Origin: Betaproteobacteria bacterium
GTDB lineage: Bacteria > Pseudomonadota > Gammaproteobacteria > Burkholderiales > Casimicrobiaceae
Direction: 5' to 3'
DNA length: 64,000 bases
Assembly: GCA_016720425.1 (NCBI GenBank)
Contig: JADKKQ010000007.1
Span: 62,001 to 126,000 of the forward strand
Positions 31,101 through 38,630 of the stretch are shown one piece after another. A model generated the notes under the pieces. The model saw nothing but the letters and a program-made list of their open reading frames with translations. It did not search any database and was not told where the DNA came from. The number at the start of each line of letters is the position of its first letter. Positions within the stretch are counted from its first letter, which is position 1. A program made the translations under genes and the position numbers.

Positions 31101-31185
31101 AGGAGATGAGTCCCAGCAGCACGATGACCAGCGACAGCACGGTCGCCAGCACCGGGCGCTTGATGCAGATTTCGGGCAGTTGCAT
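28102..31185 (-). CDS. RND-family multidrug efflux permease
   Basis: This 1027-residue trimeric inner-membrane proton/drug antiporter is of the HAE-1 (AcrB/MexB/MdtB) class. It starts MQLPEICIKRPVLATVLSLV, with 12 helices and two large periplasmic loops. The proton-relay Asp pair is in LAIGLVVDDAIVVLENIFRH (helix 4). A Lys (TM10) and other relay residues are expected but I did not place them. The length is typical. It lies 15 bases after the adaptor gene and is probably cotranscribed. No outer-membrane factor gene or regulator lies nearby, so it must use a TolC-like channel encoded elsewhere. Substrates are unknown. Confidence 0.93.
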   Translation of the reverse strand: MQLPEICIKRPVLATVLSLVIVLLGLISYTRLSVREYPRIDEPTVSVSVTYRGASAEVVESQVTKPLEDSLAGIEGVEVMTSQSRSERSQINVRFTLKRDPDSAAADVRDKVSRARGRLPDTVDEPIIAKVEADSQPVIYIAVDAGSLTPLEASDYVKRYVQPRLSVLPGAADVRIFGERQVSMRINLDRSRLAGYKLTVQDVEDAIRRQNAEIPAGRIESQAREFTVVAETDLRSADEFNAIIVANVGGYPVRLRDVGSAAIGAISERSVSRYNGKPSLNIGVIKQAVANPLELSKAVKDEVALINPGLPPGMKLVVAYDTSVFIDRSIKSVFTTIAEAILLVVLVIFFFLRSLRATIIPIVTIPVALIGAFALMYFFGFTINTLTLLAMVLAIGLVVDDAIVVLENIFRHIEEGIPRRQAAIQGAKEIAFAVVAMTLTLASVFAPLAFATGRTGRLFIEFALTLAGAVIVSGFVALTLSPMMCSLLLRHEEKHSWIYNFIERGLGGLTQGYRRLLTAALHARWLVGLLWLAMAGLGAFFFMQLKSELAPTEDRGVVFGLISTPQGSTPEYTAEQIRPVEQFYAQIPEAAAFTAIAGFPTVVDGNAVLRLKPWEERTRRQQQIADELRPKFASIPGAIAFPINPPSLGQSFRSTPIEYVVMSQVPYAELQRIVDRFLEEARKYPGVQNLQTDLRLNTPEVRVTINRDKLSDIGIGVDTVGRTLETMLGGRQVTRFKRDGEQYDVIVQVAPVDRSTPADISDTYVRARDGGMVQLSNLVDVREGVAPQSLNHFNRLRAVKVTATLAPGYAIGEAIAAMNDAAKRALPTTAQTDLDGQSREFRSSGGEIYFTFVLALLFIYLVLAAQFESFVNPFIIMLSVPLSMTGALFTLWLAGGTLNIYSQVGLVTLVGLITKHGILIVEFSNQLRAGGQAMLPAVIEASVLRLRPILMTTGAMVLGAVPLALATGAGAESRTQIGWVIVGGMSFGTILTLFVVPTAYTLLAGRHPAEHDAALTAAVVPRASAAD

Positions 31186-31200
31186 CCGCGGTTGCCGGTG

Positions 31201-32433
31201 TCAGGAGCGCGGCGCGGCGCCGGTCGCCGCGGCGTCGGCCTTGCCCGGCGCGGCCGCCGCTTCGGCCTTGGCCGGCGCGCCGCCATTCGCCGCACCGGAC
31301 TTCGCGGTCGCGCCCGGCGCGGCGGGCTTGCCGCCGGCGACCGACACCGGCGTGCCGTCCCGCAGCTTGAGCTGTCCGGCGCTGACGACGAGGTCGCCGG
31401 CGACCACGCCGTCGACGATCTCGACCATGCCGTCGCGGCGCTGGCCGACGCCGACCTTGACGCGCACCGCCTTGCCGTCGACGACGCGGAACACGTACTG
31501 GTCCTCGCCCTGCGGCACCAGCGCCTGCTCGGGCAGTACCAGCGCTTCCTGCGGTGTCCGGGTGAACAGGCGCACCCGGGCGAACATCCCGGGACGCAGC
31601 GCGGTGTCGGTGTTCCGCACCTGCGCGCGAATGACGATCGCGCGACCCGCGGCATCGACCAGCGGGTTGATCGCGAACACCTTGCCCTCGTAGGTCTTGC
31701 CCGGCAGCGCGTCGAGGGTCACCTGCAGCGTCTGCCCGACGGACACCTGCTGCAGGTAGATCTCCGGCACGCGGAAGTCGACCTTCAGCGCGTCGATCGA
31801 CTCCAGGTTGACGACGTCGGCGCCTTCCTTCACGTAGTCGCCGACGGAAACCGAGCGCAGGCCGATGACGCCGGTGAACGGAGCCTTGATCTCGGTCTTG
31901 GCCAGCCGCGCGTTGGCGAGCGCCAGCGCGGCTTCGCCCACCTTCAGGTTGTTCTCCGCCTCGTCCTTCGCCTGGCCGGAGATGAAGCCCTTGCCCTGCA
32001 ATTCGACCGCACGCTCGTACTTGGCCTTCGCCAGCGTCAGGTTCGCCTGCGCCTGCTGCACCTCGGCCTGGTTGATCGCCGGGTCGAGCCGCAGCAGCGT
32101 CGCGCCCTTGGGCACGCGCTGGCCTTCCTGGAAGCCGATGAATGCGACGCGGCCGGCCACTTCGGGGCGCACGGTGATCGACTCGTCGGAGCGCAGGCTG
32201 CCGACCGCGGTGATGGTCTTCGACAGCTGCGCGGTGGCGACCTTGACCGCCTCGACGGCGGCGCCGCCTGCTGCGCCCGGTCCGCCCGCGGACTTTCCGG
32301 GCGCCGGCGCGGCCGTGCCCGGCGCGGCGGCGGCGCCCGCCGGCGTCGCGCGTTGCTGGCCGAACCAGAAACCCGCGCCGGCGGCGACGATCAAGGCCAC
32401 TGCGGCGATGCCGCCAAGAATGCTCTTGTTCAT
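31201..32433 (-). CDS. RND efflux periplasmic adaptor (membrane fusion protein)
   Basis: This 410-residue adaptor links the RND pump to an outer-membrane channel. The N-terminal helix MNKSILGGIAAVALIVAAGA is an uncleaved anchor or signal, followed by an Ala/Pro/Gly-rich stretch. The lipoyl half-motifs (ITAVGSLRSDESITVRPEVAGR, and TEIKAPFTGVIGLRSVSVGDYV), a coiled-coil hairpin near residues 120-170 and the beta-barrel LKVDFRVPEIYLQQVSVGQ are in the usual order. The C-terminal 50 residues are an Ala/Gly/Lys-rich tail, longer than in most relatives. It is the first gene of the pump operon. Confidence 0.92.
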   Translation of the reverse strand: MNKSILGGIAAVALIVAAGAGFWFGQQRATPAGAAAAPGTAAPAPGKSAGGPGAAGGAAVEAVKVATAQLSKTITAVGSLRSDESITVRPEVAGRVAFIGFQEGQRVPKGATLLRLDPAINQAEVQQAQANLTLAKAKYERAVELQGKGFISGQAKDEAENNLKVGEAALALANARLAKTEIKAPFTGVIGLRSVSVGDYVKEGADVVNLESIDALKVDFRVPEIYLQQVSVGQTLQVTLDALPGKTYEGKVFAINPLVDAAGRAIVIRAQVRNTDTALRPGMFARVRLFTRTPQEALVLPEQALVPQGEDQYVFRVVDGKAVRVKVGVGQRRDGMVEIVDGVVAGDLVVSAGQLKLRDGTPVSVAGGKPAAPGATAKSGAANGGAPAKAEAAAAPGKADAAATGAAPRS

Positions 32434-32622
32434 GCAAGCAAAGGCCGGGAAACCGGCGTTGGATGGACGCTGCCCGCCGCGATGCTGCGCGCCGCCGGGA
32501 TCAACGGCGAATTATGCGCCGTGCGCGCGAGGAGCGGCAAACGGACGGCACCACCGGCACCAAGCCCGGCTGAGTTAACATCGCCGCTTTCATCCACCGC
32601 GGGACGCCCGCCCTCTCACGCC

Positions 32623-33611
32623 ATGAATCCACTGCGCCGCACCCTCGCGATCCTCCCGGCAATCGCCCTGTCGCTGGCAACGCTTGCCGCCGTCGGTTTC
32701 GCCCACGCCCAGGCCTTCCCGCAGAAGCCGGTCCGGCTGGTCGTCCCGTTCCCGCCGGGCGGGCCGATCGACACCGTCGCCCGGGCGATCGCGCAGAAGC
32801 TGACCGAGGCCTGGGGCCAGACCGTGGTCGTCGACAACCGGCCCGGCGCGGGCGGCAACATCGGCGCCGACCTGGTCGCGAAGGCGGCCCCCGACGGCTA
32901 CACGGTGGTCATGGGCGCGCTGTCGACGCACGCCGTCAACCCGAGCCTGTATCCGAAGATGCCCTACGACGCGGCGAAGGACTTCGCGCCGATCGCGCTG
33001 GTCGCCGTCACCCCAACGTCCTCGTGGTCAATCCGTCGCTGCCGGTCGCCACGGCCCGGGAGTTCATCGCCTACGCCCGTGCCAACCCCGGCAAGCTCGC
33101 CTTCGGTTCCGGCAGCAACGGCAGCGCGGGGCACCTCGCCGGCGAGCTGTTCAAGGTCGACGCCGGCGTCGACATGCTGCACGTCCCGTTCAAGGGGGCG
33201 GCCCCGGCGATGCAGGCGCTGCTGGCCGGCGACACCCAGCTGATGTTCGACAATCTCGCCAGCGCCACCGCGCAGGTGAAGGCGGGCAAGCTGAAGGCGC
33301 TGGCCGTGACCACCGCCCGGCGCTCGAAGCTCGCCCCCGACCTGCCGACGCTGGCCGAAGCCGGCTTGCCGGGCTTCGACATCTCGACCTGGTTCGGGCT
33401 GCTGGCACCCGCCGGCACCCCCGCCGACGTCGTCGCCCGCTGGAACGCCGAGGTGACGCGGATTCTCAACTCGACCGAGATGCGCGAGCGGATGACGGCA
33501 CTGGGCGCCGAGCCGGCACCGGACACGCCGGCCGAGTTCGCCCGGTTCATCGCCGGCGAAACCGCCAAGTACGCGCGGATCGTGAAGCTGTCCGGGGCCA
33601 AGCTCGATTAG
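32623..33611 (+). pseudogene. Bug/TctC-family periplasmic receptor, one-base frameshift
   Basis: This is a tripartite tricarboxylate-type solute receptor of the Bug family, very numerous in Burkholderiales. The ATG at 32623 begins a signal peptide MNPLRRTLAILPAIALSLAT ending AHAQ, followed by the hallmark AFPQKPVRLVVPFPPGGPID and DNRPGAGGNIGAD. At 33011-33014 the frame breaks: four C residues stand where five would give LVAVTPNVLVVNPSLP, and the rest of the protein, through LPTLAEAGLPGFDISTWFGL to the TAG at 33611, reads in another frame. Repaired, it would be about 329 residues, normal for the family. Either the gene is freshly broken or a base is missing in the consensus. No TctA/TctB permease genes lie beside it, as is usual for orphan Bug genes. 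Confidence 0.88.
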
Positions 33612-33675
33612 CAGCCTGTAACGGCCGCCTCGAAAGTGCCGGGCTTGCGCCCCGTGCCGATCGCGGCGTTGCCGA

Positions 33676-34050
33676 TCAGCGGCGCGCCACCGCCCACGCC
33701 AGCGCGGCCCAGCCGGCGAGCAGCGCCACACCGCCGACGGGCGTGACGGCGCCCAGCAGCCGCCATCCCGAAAGCGCCATCAGGTAGAGGCTGCCCGAAA
33801 ACAGCACGAGGCCGAGGAGCAGCAGCCACGCCGCGGCGGCGAGCCCGCGGCGACCGGGCTCCAGGCGCAGCAGCACGCCGACGGCGAGCAATCCCAGCGC
33901 GTGCCAGAAGTGATACTGGACGGCCGTCTGCCAGACCGTCTGCAGGTCGGCGTCCAGACGACCCTTGAGCGCGTGCGCGCCGAACGCTCCGGTGCCGACG
34001 GCGACGAACAGCAGCAGCGACGAGAGGGTGAGGGCGAGGCGCGCCGTCAT
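33676..34050 (-). CDS. DUF423 small membrane protein
   Basis: This 124-residue inner-membrane protein of the DUF423 (YgdD-like) family has four predicted helices and starts MTARLALTLSSLLLFVAVGTGAFGAHALKG. The characteristic GTGAFGAHALKG and QTAVQYHFWHALGLL motifs are present. The function is unknown. It diverges from the RidA-family gene across 57 bases, where TACAAT (34057-34062) reads as a possible -10 for the plus strand. The start ATG at 34050 puts the first helix at the N-terminus. Confidence 0.88.
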   Translation of the reverse strand: MTARLALTLSSLLLFVAVGTGAFGAHALKGRLDADLQTVWQTAVQYHFWHALGLLAVGVLLRLEPGRRGLAAAAWLLLLGLVLFSGSLYLMALSGWRLLGAVTPVGGVALLAGWAALAWAVARR

Positions 34051-34107
34051 TTCGCTTACAATTCCCGGATCGGCGCCGCGTCGGCGCATCGTCCTCAGGA
34101 TAGCACC

Positions 34108-34470
34108 ATGACCCTCGAACGCCGCCACGTCGGCAAGCGCCTCTCCGAACTCGTGATCAACCGCGCGTCGGGCACGATCTATCTCGCCGGGCAGGTCGCG
34201 AGCGACCCCAAGGCGGACATCACCGGCCAGGTGCGGCAGGTGCTGGTGCAGATCGACGCGCTGCTGGCCGAGGCCGGCTCGGACAAGTCGCACATCCTGT
34301 CGGCCACCATCTACCTGCCCGACATGAACGACTTTCCGGCGCTCAACGCGGTGTGGGAGACCTGGGTCGTCGCCGGCGCGACGCCGGCGCGCGCCACCGT
34401 CCAGGCCCATCTCGCCGCGCCCGAGTACAAGGTCGAGATCCAGGTCGTGGCCGCCGTCGCCGCGGCCTGA
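34108..34470 (+). CDS. RidA/YjgF family protein
   Basis: This is a 120-residue protein of the RidA (YER057c/UK114) family. Canonical RidA trimers hydrolyse reactive 2-aminoacrylate and related imines to keto acids, protecting pyridoxal-phosphate enzymes. The conserved GTIYLAGQVASDPKADITGQVRQVL, the ATVYLPDMNDFPALN-like helix region and PARATVQAHLA with its Arg match the family, the Arg being the one required for deaminase activity in RidA. Several subfamilies lack this activity, so the exact role is open. An aminotransferase gene follows 34 bases later, a fitting neighbour because PLP enzymes release such imines. AGGA precedes the ATG. Confidence 0.9.
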   Translation: MTLERRHVGKRLSELVINRASGTIYLAGQVASDPKADITGQVRQVLVQIDALLAEAGSDKSHILSATIYLPDMNDFPALNAVWETWVVAGATPARATVQAHLAAPEYKVEIQVVAAVAAA

Positions 34471-34504
34471 TCGCGCCGCGCTCCCCCGCCCCTTCCGGAC
34501 CGCC

Positions 34505-35800
34505 ATGCCCCCCCTCTCCGCCGCCGCCCAGGCGATCCTCGCCGCCACCGCGCGGCGCGACCTGCCCACGCCCAGCGATGCCGCGCAGATGCCGGTCACG
34601 CGGGCGCTGTTCGACGAGGTCATGGTGCCCTGCTTCGCCCCGGCGCCCTTCGTCCCGGTGCGCGGCGAGGGTTCGCGCGTCTGGGACCAGGACGGGCGGA
34701 TGTACATCGACTTCGGCAGCGGCGTCGCGGTCACCGCGCTGGGCCACTGCCATCCGGCGATGGTCAAGGCGATCAACGAGCAGGCGAGCCGGCTGTGGCA
34801 CGTGTCGAACTGGTTCACCAACGAACCGGCGCTGCGGCTCGCCAAGCGGCTGACCGACACCACGTTCGCCGAGCGCGTGTTCTTCTGCAACTCCGGCGCC
34901 GAGGCGAACGAGGCGGCGCTGAAGCTCGCGCGCCGCTACGCGCACGACCGGTTCGGCGCGCACAAGCTGCGGGTCGTCTCGACGCAGAACGCCTTCCACG
35001 GGCGCACGCTGTTCACCGTCACCGCCGGCGGGCAGGAGAAGTACGCCAGCGGCTTCGGTCCCAATCCCGCCGGCTTCGTCCACCTGCCCTACAACGACGT
35101 CGCCGCGCTCGAAGCCGAGTTCGCGGCCCACGGCCCGGACATCTGCGCGGTGATCCTGGAGCCGATGCAGGGCGAAGGCGGCATGCGGCCGGGCACGCCG
35201 GAGTACCTGCAGGCCGCGCGCCGGCTGTGCACCGCGCACGGCGCGCTGCTGATCCTGGACGAGATCCAGAGCGGGATGGGCCGCACCGGCGCGCTCTTCT
35301 CGTACATGCAAAAGGGCGTCGTGCCGGACATCCTCACCAGCGCCAAGGGGCTGGGCGGCGGCTTCCCGATCGGCGCCATGCTGACCACCGGCGAAGTCGC
35401 CCGCGCGTTCTCGGTCGGCGTCCACGGCACCACCTACGGCGGCAACCCGCTCGCCTGCGCGGTCGCGGGTGCGGTCTTCGACGTCATCAACACCACCGAG
35501 GTGCTCGAAGGCGTGAAGGCGCGGCACGCGCTGTTCATCGAGGGCCTGAAGGCGATCAACGTGCGCCGACGGGTGTTCGCCGACCTGCGCGGTGAGGGCG
35601 TGTGGATCGGCTGCGAGCTCGATGCCGCCTGGCGAGGCAAGGCGATGGACGTGGTGAAGGCCGCCGGCGAATGCGGCTTGCTGCTGCTGGTCGCGGGCCC
35701 CGACGTCGTGCGCATCGCGCCGTCGCTGGTCATCAGCCTCGACGAGATCCTCGAGGGCCTCGCACGCCTCGAGCAGGCGCTGCTCCGCGCCCTGGCCTGA
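34505..35800 (+). CDS. astC: Acetylornithine/succinylornithine-type aminotransferase (AstC/ArgD-like)
   Basis: This is a 431-residue class III PLP aminotransferase. The region from VPCFAPAPFVPVRGEGSR onward is close to E. coli AstC/ArgD, with FCNSGAEANEAALKLARR, ILEPMQGEGG, the LILDEIQSGMGRTG segment carrying the PLP-contacting Asp, and SAKGLGGGFPIGA with the Schiff-base Lys. AstC/ArgM transaminates N2-succinylornithine in arginine catabolism, ArgD N-acetylornithine in biosynthesis; single enzymes can do both. No ast or arg genes are adjacent, so which pathway it serves is uncertain. The N-terminus has about 30 extra residues. It probably shares a transcript with the RidA-family gene upstream. 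Confidence 0.8.
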   Translation: MPPLSAAAQAILAATARRDLPTPSDAAQMPVTRALFDEVMVPCFAPAPFVPVRGEGSRVWDQDGRMYIDFGSGVAVTALGHCHPAMVKAINEQASRLWHVSNWFTNEPALRLAKRLTDTTFAERVFFCNSGAEANEAALKLARRYAHDRFGAHKLRVVSTQNAFHGRTLFTVTAGGQEKYASGFGPNPAGFVHLPYNDVAALEAEFAAHGPDICAVILEPMQGEGGMRPGTPEYLQAARRLCTAHGALLILDEIQSGMGRTGALFSYMQKGVVPDILTSAKGLGGGFPIGAMLTTGEVARAFSVGVHGTTYGGNPLACAVAGAVFDVINTTEVLEGVKARHALFIEGLKAINVRRRVFADLRGEGVWIGCELDAAWRGKAMDVVKAAGECGLLLLVAGPDVVRIAPSLVISLDEILEGLARLEQALLRALA

Positions 35801-35830
35801 ACGCCGCCGGGTCAGGCGCGATTCGGCCTG

Positions 35831-36021
35831 CGCCCGGCGGCGGGCCCTCGCGGGCCTTCGCGGCGCGCGTTCGCACGCCGCGCACCGGGCTCACTCGTCG
35901 GCCTTCCGCAGAGCCTTCTCGACTCGTTGCACCGTGGGGTCGGCCGACCTCGGTCGCCCGGCGGCGGGCCCTCGCGGGCCTTCGCGGCGCGCGTTCGCAC
36001 GCCGCGCACCGGGCTCACTCG
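35831..36021. repeat. 67-bp direct repeat pair
   Basis: Two identical 67-bp copies, at 35831-35897 and 35955-36021, lie 124 bases apart and start CGCCCGGCGGCGGGCCCTCG. Each copy is full of small hairpin arms (GGCCC-TCGC-GGGCC). The second copy overlaps the last codons and stop of the minus-strand lipoprotein gene. Identity over 67 bases suggests a recent duplication or conversion. Confidence 0.85.
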
Positions 36022-36734
36022 CGCAACTCGATGCCGCCGCAGGCCGCGGCCACGCGCGCATATTCATCCGGCGTGTCGACGGTGGCCTGGCGCCGCTTCA
36101 CCTCGCGCGACGTGCGCTCCAGCAGCGGATTGAGATAGCCGACCAGCGCCTGCTCGATCTCGCGCTGCGCCTCGTCGCGCGACGCGAACTGCATGACGGT
36201 GTTGCCGTAGGCGCGCGCGATCTCGTCACGCACCTCGCCGGCGACCTCGTCCAGGTAGGCGCGGTAGACGGCGACGTGCTTCAGCTCGTGTTCGACGATC
36301 GCCGCCCGGCGGCAGTCGTCGTCGCGGAACTCGCGCCCGACGAAGACGGTCAGCGGCAGCAGCGACAGCTCGACGTCGATCTCGGGGCGCACGCAAACCT
36401 TCCTGCTCCGCGGCTCCTCGATGCCGGCGACGACGATGGTCGCGCGGTGGCTCATCCGGGCGCGCGTGAGGCCGATCACCCGCTCGTCCGCGCCCGCCTC
36501 GACGCCCATCCGCGTGAGCTCGGCGTAGGGGCGGGAGAAGTCGGTGTCGTAGGGCGCGGGCAGCGCGTTCACGGCCACCCGGGTCGCGGGCAGCGCCTTG
36601 GCGCAGTGCGCCTCGAACGTCGGCAAGACGCCCGCGCGCTGGGCGGCGCCGGTGACCGCGTCGCAGCCGGGAAGACCCGCCGCGATGGCGCAGGCGACCC
36701 CGGCCACCCATGCACGCGGTAGTCGTAGTGTCAT
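36015..36734 (-). CDS. Putative lipoprotein with an HExxH motif
   Basis: I recognise no close family for this 239-residue protein. The N-terminus MTLRLPRAWVAGVACAIAAG ends in LPGC, a lipobox-like site, so it is probably a lipoprotein. Near residue 145 the sequence IVEHELKHVAVYRAYL has the HExxH pattern of zinc metallopeptidases, set in a helix, followed by an acidic DEVAGEVRDEIARAYGN helix. Two further cysteines flank it (KVCVRPE and DDDCRRA). It recalls DUF922-type predicted secreted zinc proteases, but this is only a motif match. The ATG at 36734 is the boundary of a 60-bp repeat array that supplies AAGG eight bases before it. An in-frame ATG at 36914 would prepend 60 residues of pure repeat before the signal, which I reject. 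Confidence 0.65.
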   Translation of the reverse strand: MTLRLPRAWVAGVACAIAAGLPGCDAVTGAAQRAGVLPTFEAHCAKALPATRVAVNALPAPYDTDFSRPYAELTRMGVEAGADERVIGLTRARMSHRATIVVAGIEEPRSRKVCVRPEIDVELSLLPLTVFVGREFRDDDCRRAAIVEHELKHVAVYRAYLDEVAGEVRDEIARAYGNTVMQFASRDEAQREIEQALVGYLNPLLERTSREVKRRQATVDTPDEYARVAAACGGIELRE

Positions 36735-36913
36735 TGGAGTACCTTCGTGCTGCGCACTCCGGTATTCGCCCTTGGGGCGGCCCGGCGGGCTCACTGGAGT
36801 ACCTTCGTGCTGCGCACTCCGGTATTCGCCCTTGGGGCGGCCCGGCGGGCTCAATGGACTACCTTCGTGCTGCGCACTCCGGTATTCGCCCTTGGGGCGG
36901 CCCGGCGGGCTCA
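36734..36913 (-). repeat. Three tandem 60-bp repeats ahead of the lipoprotein gene
   Basis: There are three near-identical 60-bp units in exact phase (period 60 is visible because the sequence lines repeat). On the minus strand each unit runs GAGCCCGCCGGGCCGCCCCA through CACGAAGGTACTCC and ends in a start-type codon (GTG, TTG or ATG). Translated in the lipoprotein frame a unit reads PPGRPKGEYRSAQHEG. The unit nearest the gene provides the ATG and the Shine-Dalgarno-like AAGG. The array fills the whole gap between the MFS gene stop and the lipoprotein start. Confidence 0.9.
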
Positions 36914-36918
36914 TGCCG

Positions 36919-38193
36919 CTATTCCCCCGCGATCGCCGGCAGGCGGTGGTGCCGGCGGACCGGCGACCACGCGATCGCCCCGAAGGCGAGCGCCAGGCCC
37001 AGCACACCGACGGTCAGCAGCGTCCGCCGCAGCCCGATCTCCGACGCCAGCGCCCCGCCGGCGAACGACCCGAGCGGCGCCGCGGCGACGGTCAGGAAAC
37101 GCATCGTCGCCGTCATCCGCCCGAGCAGGCGGTCCGGCGTGATCGCCTGCCGCAGCGCCAGGTAGTTGATGCCGAACAGCACGCCGCCGAAGTCGAAGGT
37201 GAGCATCGTCAGGCCCAGCGCGACGGTCGCGAACGCCACGCTGCCGGCGATGAGGCCGAACGCCTGCCAGGCGATCGCCGTGAACAGCAGCCCGTAGACG
37301 ATCACCGGGCCGACCCCCAGCCGCGCCGACAGCCGCTCGGCCGACGCCGCCGCCAGCACGCAGCCGAGGCCGCCGAACATGTAGGCGATGCCGATCGCGC
37401 CGGCCGACAGCCCGAGCTCCCGCGTCGCGAACAGGATCAGCACCGCCAGCTGCATGTGGTGCAGCAGCTGCCACAGCCCGGCGAGCCACGCCAGCGCCAG
37501 CAGCGTCCGGTTGCGGCGGACGAGCTGCAGCCCCTCGCCGATTTCCGTCGCCACCGATTGGCGCGGCCCGCGGTGCGGCACGTCGCTGGGGGCGTCGACC
37601 CGGCGCAGCAGGAACGCGGACAGGAAGAACGTCACCGCGTCCAGCACGATCGCGAACGGCGCGGTGAGCATCTGGATCAGCCCGCCGGCCAGCCCCGGCC
37701 CGACCAGCGCCGCCGAGGTCTCGCCCAGCGAGATCTTGGCGTTCGCCTCGACCAGCCGCCGGCGGCCGGCCATCTGTGCCAGCAGCACCTGGTAGGCGGC
37801 CCCGCCGACGACGTTCTGCACGCCGCAGAGGAAGCCGACCGCGTAGAGGATCTCGATCGACAGCCGGTCGGTGAACGCGGCCAGCGGCAGCAGGAGCAGC
37901 ACCACGCCGCGACCGATGTCCGACAGGATCACGATCGGCAGCTTGCGCACGCGGTCGAGCAGCACCCCGGCGTGCAGCGACACCAGCGCGAAGGGCAGCG
38001 TCTCCAGCGCCACCAGGATGCCCATCTGCATCGGCGTCGCCTGCAGCAGCACTGCCGCGGTCAGCGGCAGCGCGAGGTTGGTGATCTGCGCGCCGAACGA
38101 CGTGATGGTCATCGACGCCCACAGGCGCAGGAAGTCCGGGCGGCGCCACAGGCCACCGAAATAGCGTCCGACTTGTCGTGACAATCTGGCCAT
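36919..38193 (-). CDS. MFS exporter (MFS_3/EntS-like)
   Basis: This 424-residue inner-membrane carrier has 12 helices and resembles the MFS_3 group (EntS/macrolide-efflux type): PDFLRLWASMTITSFGAQITNLALP at the start, then AGVLLDRVRKLPIVILSD in the loop 2-3 motif position, and a long GINYLALRQAITPDRLLGRMTA motif late in the protein. Such carriers export siderophores or antibiotics. The substrate is unknown and no biosynthetic genes are nearby. I chose the ATG at 38193, with AGG eight bases upstream. It is followed by the repeat array and the lipoprotein gene on the same strand. Confidence 0.85.
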   Translation of the reverse strand: MARLSRQVGRYFGGLWRRPDFLRLWASMTITSFGAQITNLALPLTAAVLLQATPMQMGILVALETLPFALVSLHAGVLLDRVRKLPIVILSDIGRGVVLLLLPLAAFTDRLSIEILYAVGFLCGVQNVVGGAAYQVLLAQMAGRRRLVEANAKISLGETSAALVGPGLAGGLIQMLTAPFAIVLDAVTFFLSAFLLRRVDAPSDVPHRGPRQSVATEIGEGLQLVRRNRTLLALAWLAGLWQLLHHMQLAVLILFATRELGLSAGAIGIAYMFGGLGCVLAAASAERLSARLGVGPVIVYGLLFTAIAWQAFGLIAGSVAFATVALGLTMLTFDFGGVLFGINYLALRQAITPDRLLGRMTATMRFLTVAAAPLGSFAGGALASEIGLRRTLLTVGVLGLALAFGAIAWSPVRRHHRLPAIAGE

Positions 38194-38630
38194 GATCGTA
38201 CCTGCTCTTCCTTGCAACGCCGCAACGCGGCCACGCACCGTCAACGCGGTGCCAAAGGAACAGGCGGAAAGGAAAGTGCTGCCGATTCGTTCCCCGCCTG
38301 TCGTCCGGCGGGGGAATCCGGCGGACGCTTACCGCAGCTTGCCGCGGCAGGTCGGAATGGGGCGGGTCGACGGCATCGGCGACGCCGCGCCGACAGCGAC
38401 GCGGACGACACGCACGACCTGCCCGTTCGCGACGGCGGCGAAGCGCGGGAGATGACGTTGTGCGTGGTCCATGGCTGCCCTCGATGTTCTTCTTGTACGT
38501 CAGCGAATGTTACGCCGCGGCCGGGGAGGCGCCAAGCCCGAACCGCGCCCGCGGCACCGGTCGCGACCGCCGTGTTGCGCCGGTGCGACGGTGCCGGCGG
38601 CCGCGCTTCGCCGGCGGGCGGGCGCTTCGG
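38194..38630. other. Gene-free interval between gpx and the MFS exporter gene
   Basis: This holds the upstream region of the exporter gene and the tail of the gpx transcript. I see no strong promoter, terminator or repeat. A 47-codon minus-strand frame (38472-38329) with a GAGG six bases before its ATG is the only candidate small gene, but it has no recognisable features. Confidence 0.5.

Noticed and set aside
28034..33243. Very long open frames on both strands through the RND pump genes and elsewhere
   Set aside because: In GC-rich DNA with biased third positions, frames opposite or shifted against real genes stay open. Their translations are Arg/Pro/Ala-rich with no domain, while the real frames match RND and adaptor families throughout.
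36734..36913. CRISPR array
   Set aside because: The 60-bp units are head to tail without spacers, and no cas gene lies nearby.
36734..36914. A 60-residue repeat extension of the lipoprotein from the ATG at 36914
   Set aside because: It would bury the signal peptide and lipobox behind pure repeat sequence. The ATG at 36734 directly precedes the signal and has AAGG at good spacing.
38329..38472. 47-codon minus-strand frame with GAGG before its ATG
   Set aside because: The peptide (starts MDHAQRHLPRFAAVANG) has no recognisable features and the frame could be chance in this composition; conservation data would be needed.
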